DNA of 43,826 nt, from the NCBI GenBank assembly GCA_038745535.1, contig JBCDLI010000016.1, positions 1 to 43,826 of the forward strand. The letters run 5' to 3'. A model generated the notes under the pieces. That model ran no database searches and was not told the DNA's origin. It saw only the letters and a list, made by a program, of their open reading frames with translations. Positions 32,652 to 40,647 of the stretch are shown here, one piece after another; the first letter of the stretch is position 1; each line of letters begins with the position of its first letter. Source of the stretch: JBCDLI01 sp038745535. GTDB lineage: Bacteria; Pseudomonadota; Alphaproteobacteria; Rhizobiales; Rhizobiaceae. The position numbers and the translations under genes are program-made.

Positions 32652-33689
32652 TCAGCCGACGCGAATGCGTGGATTTAAGAATGCGTATCCAACATCGGAC
32701 AGCAGTTGGGTGAGAAGCACAACCACGACCGAGACCAGCCCGCAGGCGAGCAGAAGATCGATGTCGTTGTTTCCGGCAGCTTCCACGAGCGTGAAGCCAA
32801 AGCCCTGATACCGGAACATGATCTCGACTATGACCACACCGGTGAGAAGCCACGGAAACTGCAACATGATGACGGTGAATGGTGCGATAAGCGCATTGCG
32901 CAGCGCGTGTTTCACCACGATTGATGAAAAACTGAGACCTTTGAGCCGCGCTGTCCGGATGTATTGCGCTGTCATGACCTCGGCCATGGAAGCCCGGGTC
33001 ATCCGAGCGATATAGCCCATGCCGTAAATCGCCATGGTCATCACAGGCAGGGTGAAATTGTAAAACGTGATGCCGCTTCGCGTCGCTGTTGCAGCCGACC
33101 CGTTCAACCAGCCGAGATAGGATGCAAAGACTACGGTGAAGATGATGCCGGATACGTATTCCGGCGTTGCCGTGGAGGCGATTGACGCAACTGACAATGA
33201 ACGGTCGGTTTTCGAACCTTCTCGCATACCGGCCACGACCCCGATGATGAGCGACATCGGCACCATCACAAGCATCACGTAAAACATCAGCCAAACCGTC
33301 GCTTTCAACGCAGGCACTAAGCGTTCTGACACGGTCGTTTTGAACTTCGTCGAGCACCCAAAATCGCCTTGCAGGATTCCGCGATATTCTGCCTCTGCCG
33401 GCTCATCGCAGAATGCAAAACGCGGTGTTGCTTCACCGGTCTCAGCATTGATGTTGGGCTGCTTTTCAACAACGCCAAGCCAAGCGCCGTAGCGCATAAA
33501 GAAATTCCCACGGTAGCCATTGTTGACGAGCCAGCTTTCAATCTGTTCGTCGCTTGCTCGAATGTTGGTCTGGCTGATCGAAAGCTTTCGCAGGTTCGGC
33601 TCGAGATTGACCATGAAGAATACGATCATGGTCAGGCAAAGCATCGTCAAAAGCATGACAGCGATGCGGCGGGCAATAAAAATGAGCAA
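32652..33689 (-). CDS. Peptide-type ABC importer permease (YejB/DppB-like)
   Basis: 345-aa inner-membrane permease with a first helix at about 8-30, a large periplasmic loop (about 31-120, with two Cys) and five further helices. The DppB-type ATPase contact segment is near 236-260 (ARLKGLSFSSIVVKHALRNA). TTG 33689 is the only reasonable start, with a weak ribosome site. It is the first gene of the permease operon and divergent from uppP. A periplasmic binding protein gene normally accompanies such permeases; none is in this window. Confidence 0.88.
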   Translation of the reverse strand: MLIFIARRIAVMLLTMLCLTMIVFFMVNLEPNLRKLSISQTNIRASDEQIESWLVNNGYRGNFFMRYGAWLGVVEKQPNINAETGEATPRFAFCDEPAEAEYRGILQGDFGCSTKFKTTVSERLVPALKATVWLMFYVMLVMVPMSLIIGVVAGMREGSKTDRSLSVASIASTATPEYVSGIIFTVVFASYLGWLNGSAATATRSGITFYNFTLPVMTMAIYGMGYIARMTRASMAEVMTAQYIRTARLKGLSFSSIVVKHALRNALIAPFTVIMLQFPWLLTGVVIVEIMFRYQGFGFTLVEAAGNNDIDLLLACGLVSVVVVLLTQLLSDVGYAFLNPRIRVG

Positions 33690-33762
33690 AACGAGCGGCC
33701 TCTGTCGGGTCTACGCAAAATAGTTTGGCTCACTGCAAAGTTACACCGCAAGCGCGTCTCCA

Positions 33763-33820
33763 TTATCAGGCGCGTTAGGACCGTTTTTCAAGGGTGACAT
33801 CCAAAGTTGGGTCCTGATAA
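33763..33820. promoter_or_regulatory. Widely spaced inverted repeat between the permease operon and uppP
   Basis: TTATCAGG (33763-33770) and CCTGATAA (33813-33820) are perfect inverted copies 42 bases apart in the 188-base divergent region. AGGACC (33777-33782) and GGTCCT (33810-33815) give a competing pairing. It may be two half-operators or chance; no other feature is seen in this gap. Confidence 0.25.
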
Positions 33821-33877
33821 CGGCTCTTTAGGCGGATTTGTGTAGCCAAGTCGGCAAGGTGAAAAGGGCGCGAAAAC

Positions 33878-34684
33878 TTGTCAGATCAAACAATCGTAGA
33901 GGCCGCACTGCTTGGTGTTCTGGAAGGTTTGACCGAGTTCATTCCCGTGTCTTCCACCGGGCACTTGCTGCTTGCGGGCCACTTCTTGGGCTTTGATTCC
34001 ACGGCAAAGACCTTCGAAGTGCTCATACAGGTCGGTGCGATACTCGCGATCCTTACCGTCTACGCTGGGCGCCTTTGGCAAATTGCAACACGATTACCGA
34101 GTGATCGCACGACGCAATACTTCGTTGCCGGCATTTTGATCGCGTTCCTGCCCGCTGCCGTGATTGGAGCTTTGGCACATGGGTTCATCAAGTCGGTCCT
34201 GTTCGAAACCCCACTTCTGATCTGCATTGTGCTGATCATTGGTGGCATTATTCTGCTGTGGGTCGACAGTCTGAAGCTCCAGCCAAAGTACAGTGACGTG
34301 ACCCAATATCCCTGGTCGCTTTGTCTGAAGATCGGCCTTTGCCAATGTCTCGCGATGGTACCAGGCACGTCGCGTTCGGGTGCGACGATTGTCGGCGCAC
34401 TTTTGATGGGTACCGACAAGCGATCAGCAGCAGAGTTCTCGTTCTTCCTTGCAATGCCGACCATGGCAGGCGCGTTCACGCTCGATCTTTACAAGAACAT
34501 CGACATCCTGACGCTCGATGATTTTCAGATCATCGCGGTTGGGTTCGTGACGGCGTTTATCGCCGGGGTGTTTGTGGTGCGATACTTGTTGGATTACGTG
34601 TCCAAACACGGCTTTGCGCTATTTGCGTGGTGGCGGATTATCGTTGGCGTTGCGGGCCTTCTCGGCCTTTGGCTCGTTGCCTAA
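33878..34684 (+). CDS. uppP: Undecaprenyl-diphosphate phosphatase
   Basis: 268-aa membrane enzyme (BacA family) that recycles the lipid carrier for peptidoglycan and other envelope polymers; overproduction gives bacitracin resistance. Signature 1 EGLTEFIPVSSTGH is at 16-29 with catalytic Glu and Ser/His; signature 2 PGTSRSGAT lies near 161-169 with the essential Arg. Eight hydrophobic segments are visible. TTG 33878 starts the family N-terminus. It overlaps the convergent TauE/SafE gene by four bases (interlocked stops). Confidence 0.95.
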   Translation: MSDQTIVEAALLGVLEGLTEFIPVSSTGHLLLAGHFLGFDSTAKTFEVLIQVGAILAILTVYAGRLWQIATRLPSDRTTQYFVAGILIAFLPAAVIGALAHGFIKSVLFETPLLICIVLIIGGIILLWVDSLKLQPKYSDVTQYPWSLCLKIGLCQCLAMVPGTSRSGATIVGALLMGTDKRSAAEFSFFLAMPTMAGAFTLDLYKNIDILTLDDFQIIAVGFVTAFIAGVFVVRYLLDYVSKHGFALFAWWRIIVGVAGLLGLWLVA

Positions 34685-35433
34685 AGCGCCAACAGACCAC
34701 GGCGCGCCAAATCCAGTCCTAACAGTGTCATTCCGATTTTAAACCAGAAGCGGAAGCGCTCTTCGGGTAACCATTTCAAGATGCGCACCCCGACAACTGT
34801 GCCAGCGTAGCCACTGGCGACCATAGCAAGGATAAGCGGTATCCACGGTGCGAAAGCGAAACCTAGAATGCCGAACGCGATGACCTTCACGAAGTGCTGA
34901 AAGATCATGCCTACGGCAGATGATGCAACCAGCGCTTCTTTTTGATCGAATTGTTTTGCGAAGAGCGCGATTACGAGCGGTCCGGTCGCGCCGAGAAACA
35001 TCGTTAGCGCCGTTGTCACAAAACCACCGATGGCCATGATCGCGCCGGATTTGACCGCGACCGCAGGCGGTTTCAGCCAGATGATGACGACGACGAAAAC
35101 GCTGAGCACGATCTTCAGCACCGGGTCTGGTAGCTCGATGACCAACATGGCGGCGAGGATTGCGCCAAGTGTGCCAAGCACAAAGAATGGTAGGAGCTCC
35201 CGCCACGCAATCTGCGTTTTAAGTTGCCATGCGCGGCCAGTGTTTGAGCCGAGTTGTACCATGCCGTGAACAGGGATGAGTGCCGATACGGGGATAAAAA
35301 GTCCCATAAGCGCTAGCATTGCGAGCCCGCCGCCCATGCCGAAGGTAGCCGATAAGCCGGACGTGAAAAAACTTGCGAATATGAGCAGCGCAGCAACCGA
35401 TACCGGTACTATGTCGGGTAGCAGGCTTTCCAT
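34681..35433 (-). CDS. TauE/SafE family membrane permease
   Basis: 250-aa protein of the TauE/SafE/YfcA family, with about seven or eight membrane helices along its length and the repeated family motifs FGMGGGLAMLALM (about 31-43) and LGATGPLVIALF. Members export sulphite, sulphoacetate or other organosulphur anions; the substrate here is unknown since no sulphonate gene is adjacent. ATG 35433 is the clear start. It ends interlocked with uppP and starts about 40 bases after the stop of the NDUFA9-like gene; the two may be co-transcribed. Confidence 0.85.
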   Translation of the reverse strand: MESLLPDIVPVSVAALLIFASFFTSGLSATFGMGGGLAMLALMGLFIPVSALIPVHGMVQLGSNTGRAWQLKTQIAWRELLPFFVLGTLGAILAAMLVIELPDPVLKIVLSVFVVVIIWLKPPAVAVKSGAIMAIGGFVTTALTMFLGATGPLVIALFAKQFDQKEALVASSAVGMIFQHFVKVIAFGILGFAFAPWIPLILAMVASGYAGTVVGVRILKWLPEERFRFWFKIGMTLLGLDLARRGLLAL

Positions 35434-35470
35434 GTCGCATCAGGCTCCGTGAGACGCGACGCCTAGCGAA

Positions 35471-36403
35471 CTAGAGATAGGTGGGCAATATTTCGCTAAC
35501 AGATTTTGGTGTGATGCCGATGCCTCCAAGAGTTCTGTTCTCGCTCTCGGCCTCTGTAGACACCACATTATCACGCTTCAAAAGGCGAACCTGATCGCGG
35601 GTGATGAGGGGCTTTGGCAGCTTTTCAAAGATCGCGCCCTGAATTTTTGCAGCCCAGAATGGAATGGGGGCAAACAAACGCTTTCTTCCGACCACCTTGA
35701 GCATCTCTTCAAGGCATTCACGAAATGTGAGCACATCCGGTCCGCCAAGTTCGTAAATCGTGCCGCCCGTCAATTCACCGTCGATGCCTTTCGCGACGGC
35801 CTCTGCCACATCACCCACGTAGACCGGTTGGAATTTGGTTCGACCACCGCCGATCAGCGGCAGAGCAGGCGAGAACTTCGACATATCTGCGAACTGATTA
35901 AAGAAGTTGTCTTCGGGTCCAAACACGATGGACGGACGCAGGATCACTGCTTCTTCGCCAAGCGCTTCCAGCACTGCGTTTTCTGCCTGCGCCTTTGCGC
36001 GCGCATAGTCGCTCGCGCTTCGTGCGTCCGCACCGATCGCAGAAACATGAACCAATGGAACGCCCGCCGCGCTGCACGCGTCGGCCACGTTCTTGGCGCC
36101 CTCAAATTGTACTGCTTGGAAGGTCTGCTTGCCGCTTTCAAACAATATACCGACGAGATTTACCGCCGCTGACGCGCCTTTAAGTGCAGTTGCGACTGCT
36201 TCCGGATCCCGCAAATCGGCTTTCACAGCCTCTGCATTACCTGGACCGTGGGTCGCCGCCAGATGCCCGGCTTTTTCCGGATGGCGCACCGCCGCCCGCA
36301 CCTTATAGCCACGTTCGACAAGTGCCTTGGCCACGTGACGACCGAGAAAACCCGACCCGCCAAACACCGTGATCGTTTTCTTATCGGCTGATGTCTCTGT
36401 CAT
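35471..36403 (-). CDS. NAD(P)-binding, NDUFA9-like (atypical SDR) protein
   Basis: 310-aa atypical short-chain dehydrogenase of the complex I NDUFA9 / NmrA-like group. The dinucleotide loop VFGGSGFLGRHV is near residues 13-24; the middle has VSAIGADARSASDYARAKAQAE with a Tyr-x3-Lys, and FGPEDNFFNQF. In eukaryotes NDUFA9 is a complex I accessory subunit; in bacteria the role is unclear. ATG 36403 gives the best fit; an ATG at 36418 adds five residues. It often lies near uppP in rhizobia, as here. It is divergent from hicA. Confidence 0.85.
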   Translation of the reverse strand: MTETSADKKTITVFGGSGFLGRHVAKALVERGYKVRAAVRHPEKAGHLAATHGPGNAEAVKADLRDPEAVATALKGASAAVNLVGILFESGKQTFQAVQFEGAKNVADACSAAGVPLVHVSAIGADARSASDYARAKAQAENAVLEALGEEAVILRPSIVFGPEDNFFNQFADMSKFSPALPLIGGGRTKFQPVYVGDVAEAVAKGIDGELTGGTIYELGGPDVLTFRECLEEMLKVVGRKRLFAPIPFWAAKIQGAIFEKLPKPLITRDQVRLLKRDNVVSTEAESENRTLGGIGITPKSVSEILPTYL

Positions 36404-36522
36404 GGCGGCTCGATCCAAATATTCTTTGCATCACAGATAGTTGGCCAATCGCAGTTGGAAAGAGAAGTTTTGCGGACTAGCAATTGGGATACGAAGCTTT
36501 CATCCGCAGAGGTCTTTCGACG

Positions 36523-36717
36523 ATGGGTAGCCTTTACAAAGACGTGACGAGGTTGCTTTCGGCAAATGGCTTCAGCCATTTGCGATCAGCTAAAGGCTCG
36601 CACGAGATTTGGTCTTCCAGCGAAACGGGAAAAAAGTTGACTGTGCCCAGAAACCTCAGAAGCCGTCATACCGCGAATGCGATTTTGAAGTCTGCGAATA
36701 TCGAGAAGAAGCTTTAG
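36523..36717 (+). CDS. hicA: HicA-family mRNA interferase toxin
   Basis: 64-aa protein of the HicA fold, a small dsRBD-like toxin that cleaves mRNA. The conserved KGSHEIW with catalytic His27 is intact; the fold order (GF, GSH, then VPRN and HTANAILKSANI) matches the family. ATG 36523 has AGAGGT nine bases upstream; an in-frame TTG at 36484 adds 13 residues without similarity. Its stop interlocks with that of a DUF1902 gene on the other strand. In most hicAB loci toxin and antitoxin are co-directional; here they are convergent. The promoter is not obvious; the gene is divergent from the NDUFA9-like gene. Confidence 0.85.
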   Translation: MGSLYKDVTRLLSANGFSHLRSAKGSHEIWSSSETGKKLTVPRNLRSRHTANAILKSANIEKKL

Positions 36718-36959
36718 GCTGCAGTGGCTTCCGGCCGAACAAACATAATTGTCGGAATAAGGTCGCGAGCCGCAAAACGGTTAAGATCGGTATCGGATAC
36801 GTGGTTTGCAGCAATGAGCTCGGCGGCCACGTCATTAAGGACAGCTTGGAATTCATCCAGCGACCTAGCCTCAATATGCAGACCATCGATGTCGCTTTCG
36901 CTGACCCAGACTTGGGCGTCCGCGTACCAAATGGGTTTGACTGTGTAAGTGCGCTGCAC
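36714..36959 (-). CDS. DUF1902 family protein, probable HicB-like antitoxin
   Basis: 81-aa acidic protein of family DUF1902, which includes HicB-like antitoxins. The pattern YTVKPIWYADAQVWVSES followed by GLHIEARSLDEF is the HicB-type beta hairpin and helix. It would bind and block HicA; no DNA-binding tail is seen. GTG 36959 has AGGT six bases upstream, and a promoter lies at 36993-37021. It is encoded on the strand opposite to hicA with a 4-base shared tail (TTAG). It sits 41 bases after the AraC-Ogt gene on the same strand, so read-through from that gene is possible. Confidence 0.8.
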   Translation of the reverse strand: MQRTYTVKPIWYADAQVWVSESDIDGLHIEARSLDEFQAVLNDVAAELIAANHVSDTDLNRFAARDLIPTIMFVRPEATAA

Positions 36960-36992
36960 GGCTGACCTGTGTTCGACGAAACTAGTGCAAAA

Positions 36993-37021
36993 TATATATC
37001 TTACGCACCGATTTTTGCCAA
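36993..37021 (-). promoter_or_regulatory. Candidate promoter of the DUF1902 antitoxin gene
   Basis: On the minus strand TTGGCA (37016-37021) is followed by 17 bases and TATATA (36993-36998); TATATT is also available two bases on. It lies at the very end of the AraC-Ogt gene. The transcript would begin near 36986, about 27 bases before GTG 36959. Confidence 0.45.
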
Positions 37022-37891
37022 CTGGCCTGTTTCCCAGCCGAGCATGGCGCGTTTGCGGGTCAGACCCCAGTGATAACCTGTGAGCGCACCCGACTTACCC
37101 ATCGCACGATGACAGGGCACGACGAATGAGATTGGATTGGCCCCGACCGCCGCGCCCACTGCGCGAGCTGCTTGCGGCTTGCCAATATCTTTGGCGATTG
37201 TGGAATAAGGCATGGCCTTGCCCATCGGGATTCTCAACAACGTCTCCCAAACTGAGACCTGAAAATCTGTGCCGATGAGCACCACGCGAAGAGGTTTGTC
37301 GTCGGTCCACTGGTCAGGCGAAAAAACGCGCGCAGCGTAGGGTGCAGTCGCGCTAGAGTTCTCCATAAAATCTGCAAAAGGCCATCGCCGTGCCATGTCG
37401 TCGAAGCACTCGCGCTCACGATTTTCATCGCCAAACGCCAACCCGCATAGACCGCGATCGGTTGCCATAATGAGCGCTAGCCCAAAAGGCGATGGATGCC
37501 AGCCGTAGGAGATTGTCAGTCCCGCACCGCCGGATTTGATCTCACCCGGGCTCATCGCCTCATGGGTTACGAACAGGTCGTGCAACCGCGATGGACCGGA
37601 CAATCCCAACTCATAGGCCGCGTCCAACAGCGGCATGTCTGACGCCAGCATTTCCCGCGCATGGTCAATCGTGACCGCTTGCAGAAAGGCTTTAGGTGAC
37701 AGCCCGCACCACCGCGTGAATAGCTTCTGCAGCGAAAACGTATCGGTGCCTGTCAGTGCCGCCAGATCATCAAGAGACGGGTGCTCACGCCAATTCTCAG
37801 AAATATGGGAGATGACCCGCGAGATCTTCTCGTAGTCCCCGCTCGTATCGGCAACCTCTATAAAATCGTCTGTGTTTGCGATGATTGTCAT
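37001..37891 (-). CDS. AraC-type regulator fused to methylated-DNA-protein cysteine methyltransferase
   Basis: 296-aa fusion: an AraC helix-turn-helix domain (about 20-120), and an Ogt/Ada C-terminal methyltransferase (about 125-290) with the acceptor Cys260 in PCHR and the Asn-containing GxNP loop (GANPISF). It repairs O6-methylguanine and may activate its own or other repair genes. The N-terminal zinc Ada domain that senses methylphosphotriesters is absent, so induction would differ from E. coli Ada. ATG 37891 has GGAGG about nine bases upstream (GCGGAGG). It follows the MscS gene with 62 bases between them on the same strand. Confidence 0.9.
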   Translation of the reverse strand: MTIIANTDDFIEVADTSGDYEKISRVISHISENWREHPSLDDLAALTGTDTFSLQKLFTRWCGLSPKAFLQAVTIDHAREMLASDMPLLDAAYELGLSGPSRLHDLFVTHEAMSPGEIKSGGAGLTISYGWHPSPFGLALIMATDRGLCGLAFGDENRERECFDDMARRWPFADFMENSSATAPYAARVFSPDQWTDDKPLRVVLIGTDFQVSVWETLLRIPMGKAMPYSTIAKDIGKPQAARAVGAAVGANPISFVVPCHRAMGKSGALTGYHWGLTRKRAMLGWETGQLAKIGA

Positions 37892-37953
37892 AGCGGAGGT
37901 TATAGCCCTGCCGCGATTACCGAAACACCCGAAACTTGATTGAGTGTGGCGTT

Positions 37954-39309
37954 CTATAATTCGGTCGGCGCAGCGTTGTTCAACAAATCACTGCTATCGT
38001 CGGCCAAACGCTCCTCATCGATTTTGTGCTCAATCGTGTCGTCAACGCCGGTATCGCGGACGGTTTCCAATCGCGCGGCCTCTTTGGCCTTGAGCTTTGT
38101 CTTCGCAGGAGGTTTTGGTTTTTCGGGAGGCTCGGCGGCGTTTTCTGCACCCTCCAGTCGATAGGTCGGGACGGGCATCGAAATACCTGCATCCTCAAAG
38201 GCGACCATTACGCGCTGGATGGCCTGCGAGCGGGCTTTGACGAAGCTTGTCTCGGTCTGGTTGATCCAGCCGGATAGAAAAAGATTGATGGTCGAATCGC
38301 CCACCGCATCAATCCAGCCGTTTGGAGCCGGAACATTGAGGATAAAGGGCAACTCGCCGATTTCCGCCAGCGCCAATGCGAGCGACGTATCGGCATTGTT
38401 CTCTGGTCCGATGCCAAGCACGAAATCGAAGCGACGCTGAGGGTTGCGCGAATAATTGATGATATTGCCCTTAAAGACCGTCGCGTTTGGAATACGGATG
38501 TGATTGCCGGAAACGTCCATAAGCACGGTTGCGCGCGACGTCAGGCGAATGACATTCCCCTCAAAGCCGTCAATCTTGATGTAATCCTTGGGCCGAAACG
38601 GCTGTCGCAGCGATAGCAGGATCGACGCTATATAGTTTTCGACCGTGTCACGAACCGCGAAACCGATAGCCAACCCAACGATACCGGCTGCGCCGAGTAT
38701 TGTTCCAAGCAGCGCCGTCGCTCCCAAAATATCCAGCGCCAGCAAAAGCCCTCCCACAAAGAATGCGATCCGGGCGATTTGACGAAGAAGATCGGCGATG
38801 AACGCATTTGGCGCGATCCTGTCCCAGGGCCATGTGCGCTTTGCCACCCAGAGCCCGGTTAGGAACACCAGCGCGCCTGCGAGGGCTGCCACCGCGAGCA
38901 AGGGCAAAAACTCGACGGCCTGCCAAAAGCGGTTCGAGATGCGTTCAGCGACCGGCACCAAGCGCTCTTCAATGGACGTGACCTGCGAGATCTCATTGCG
39001 AACGGCGACGACACCGTCCACCCGGCTCGCAAGTTCCACGGCTTGATCAGCAAGTGCTGGTTCTGCCACGCGGCCGCGCAAAATGACAACACCGGATCGG
39101 ACCGTGACGAAAACTCCGCGCAGGCCTTCCAGTTCGTCATAGATTTCTTCAAGCCGCTGGTCGATCCGCGCGTCGGTCTCGCTTGTTTCCTCAGCGGTGA
39201 TTTGCGAGTCTGTTTGCACGCTGTCTTGCGCAAGCGCGGCTTCGCCAAAAAGAGCTAGGTGAATCGCAAGTGTGGCAATAGCCAATATCATCAAAAGTCG
39301 AGAAAACAT
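37954..39309 (-). CDS. Mechanosensitive channel of the MscS family with a BON domain
   Basis: 451-aa inner-membrane protein. A signal peptide or first helix covers about 1-27; a periplasmic BON domain (about 48-112), three membrane helices (about 130-225) and the MscS beta and alpha/beta cytoplasmic domains (about 230-390) follow. The pore helix GTILGAAGIVGLAIGFAV (about 198-215) is rich in Gly and Ala as in MscS. A Pro/Lys/Glu-rich cytoplasmic tail (about 395-451) has no known fold. It would open on membrane tension. The BON domain may bind lipid or sense the periplasm. ATG 39309 is the clear start. Confidence 0.9.
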   Translation of the reverse strand: MFSRLLMILAIATLAIHLALFGEAALAQDSVQTDSQITAEETSETDARIDQRLEEIYDELEGLRGVFVTVRSGVVILRGRVAEPALADQAVELASRVDGVVAVRNEISQVTSIEERLVPVAERISNRFWQAVEFLPLLAVAALAGALVFLTGLWVAKRTWPWDRIAPNAFIADLLRQIARIAFFVGGLLLALDILGATALLGTILGAAGIVGLAIGFAVRDTVENYIASILLSLRQPFRPKDYIKIDGFEGNVIRLTSRATVLMDVSGNHIRIPNATVFKGNIINYSRNPQRRFDFVLGIGPENNADTSLALALAEIGELPFILNVPAPNGWIDAVGDSTINLFLSGWINQTETSFVKARSQAIQRVMVAFEDAGISMPVPTYRLEGAENAAEPPEKPKPPAKTKLKAKEAARLETVRDTGVDDTIEHKIDEERLADDSSDLLNNAAPTEL

Positions 39310-39345
39310 CGTGCACCGGGACGGATCGTCTCCGCTGCGGTATAC

Positions 39346-39849
39346 CTAGCGTTTAGCAGTTGCCAAGGCTTTCCGGAAAGCGTTGGCGAAACTTTCCTTG
39401 TCTTCCGGGTTCATGAAGGAGCCGAGCGTTGACTGATAGCCTTCACCCACGATGCGCATATCGGTAATGCCCACGTCCTCATCGCGGTTCACGTGGAACT
39501 TGGCCCAAAACGGATTGTAGGTGTGCTGACGCTTACGACCGTTTGGTTTGATTTTTCGAACGGTAAGAGAGGTGCGTGTCAGCTCAATTTCTTCGCTCTC
39601 CTTGCCCGCGCGATACGAAAACTGAAACGCAAACCACAACAACAGCAAGTCAAAGCCCAGAAAGAACAGCACCGGCCACGCCCCAAGGGTGAAATAAAAT
39701 ACGCCGCTGGAAATGCACAGAACAGCAAAGACCGTAATCAACACGCCGAACCCCAGACGGCTTAATGACCTGTGCGGAGTGAGCACTGCGGCAAAAATCG
39801 GCTTTTCCGAAGTGGCATTGCTGCCTATTTCAACTGCTGGATTGGACAT
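39346..39849 (-). CDS. DUF2244 family membrane protein
   Basis: 167-aa protein of family DUF2244 with two close membrane helices (about 35-58 and 60-78) and a C-terminal soluble domain (about 85-167) with FWAKFHVN and a C-terminal GEGYQSTLGSFMNPEDK segment. The family is common in alphaproteobacteria and lies beside nth; its function is unknown. ATG 39849 is the clear start. It is divergent from nth with only 36 bases between starts, so promoters must overlap the genes or each other. Confidence 0.85.
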   Translation of the reverse strand: MSNPAVEIGSNATSEKPIFAAVLTPHRSLSRLGFGVLITVFAVLCISSGVFYFTLGAWPVLFFLGFDLLLLWFAFQFSYRAGKESEEIELTRTSLTVRKIKPNGRKRQHTYNPFWAKFHVNRDEDVGITDMRIVGEGYQSTLGSFMNPEDKESFANAFRKALATAKR

Positions 39850-39885
39850 CTCAAACTTACTGTAGTGAACCTGGGCCGCTTATAA

Positions 39886-40647
39886 ATGACTGCTGTTAGC
39901 GTGAAAGAGAAAAACTGTACTAAAAAGGTATCCTTTCGCCGCAAGAAGCGGAAAAGACTGCCACGCACACGATACAACAAAGATGAACTGCGCGAAATGT
40001 TCCGTCGATTTTCACAACAAAGACCTAATCCAAAAGGCGAGCTATTTCACGTTAATCCTTATACGCTCGTTGTCGCAGTTGCTCTTTCTGCCCAAGCAAC
40101 GGACGCTGGCGTGAACCGCGCGACCAGAGAGCTCTTTAAAGTGGCCGACACCCCCGCCAAAATGTTGGCGCTAGGTGAAGCCAAGGTCGGAGACTACATC
40201 AAAACGATTGGCTTGTGGCGTAACAAAGCCAAAAACGTGATCGCGCTCTCGCAAAAGCTCATCGACGACTTTGACGGGGAAGTACCCAAAACCCGCGAAG
40301 AACTGGTCACGCTTCCAGGTGTCGGTCGAAAAACAGCCAATGTTGTTATGTCGATGGCGTTTGGCATTCCAACGATGGCCGTCGACACCCATGTTTACCG
40401 CATAGGTCACCGCATGGGCATGGCGCCGGGCAAAACGCCCGATGATGTGGAAGCAATCCTCATGCGTGTGATCCCGGAGGATTATCTTTACCACGCACAC
40501 CACTGGCTGATTTTGCACGGGCGCTACACATGCAAAGCGCGAAAACCGGAATGTGATAGGTGTGTCGTCGCCGACCTTTGCAAATCGAAGGAAAAGACCA
40601 GCAGCGAGGCCGCTGAACTGGTTCGATTACCGGAGCAACTTATCTAA
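39886..40647 (+). CDS. nth: Endonuclease III
   Basis: 253-aa DNA glycosylase/AP lyase for oxidised pyrimidines in base excision repair. The helix-hairpin-helix has LPGVGRKTANVV with catalytic Lys149; Asp167 lies in VDTHVYR. The 4Fe-4S loop C-x6-C-x2-C-x5-C (CKARKPECDRCVVADLC) is intact. The first 30 residues form a Lys/Arg-rich tail longer than in E. coli (211 aa), typical of rhizobia. ATG 39886 starts the chain. It overlaps the convergent EI24 gene by eight bases. Confidence 0.96.
   Translation: MTAVSVKEKNCTKKVSFRRKKRKRLPRTRYNKDELREMFRRFSQQRPNPKGELFHVNPYTLVVAVALSAQATDAGVNRATRELFKVADTPAKMLALGEAKVGDYIKTIGLWRNKAKNVIALSQKLIDDFDGEVPKTREELVTLPGVGRKTANVVMSMAFGIPTMAVDTHVYRIGHRMGMAPGKTPDDVEAILMRVIPEDYLYHAHHWLILHGRYTCKARKPECDRCVVADLCKSKEKTSSEAAELVRLPEQLI

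Noticed and set aside
36484..36522. Upstream extension of HicA
   Set aside because: Thirteen extra residues from a TTG without family similarity, while ATG 36523 has a good ribosome site.
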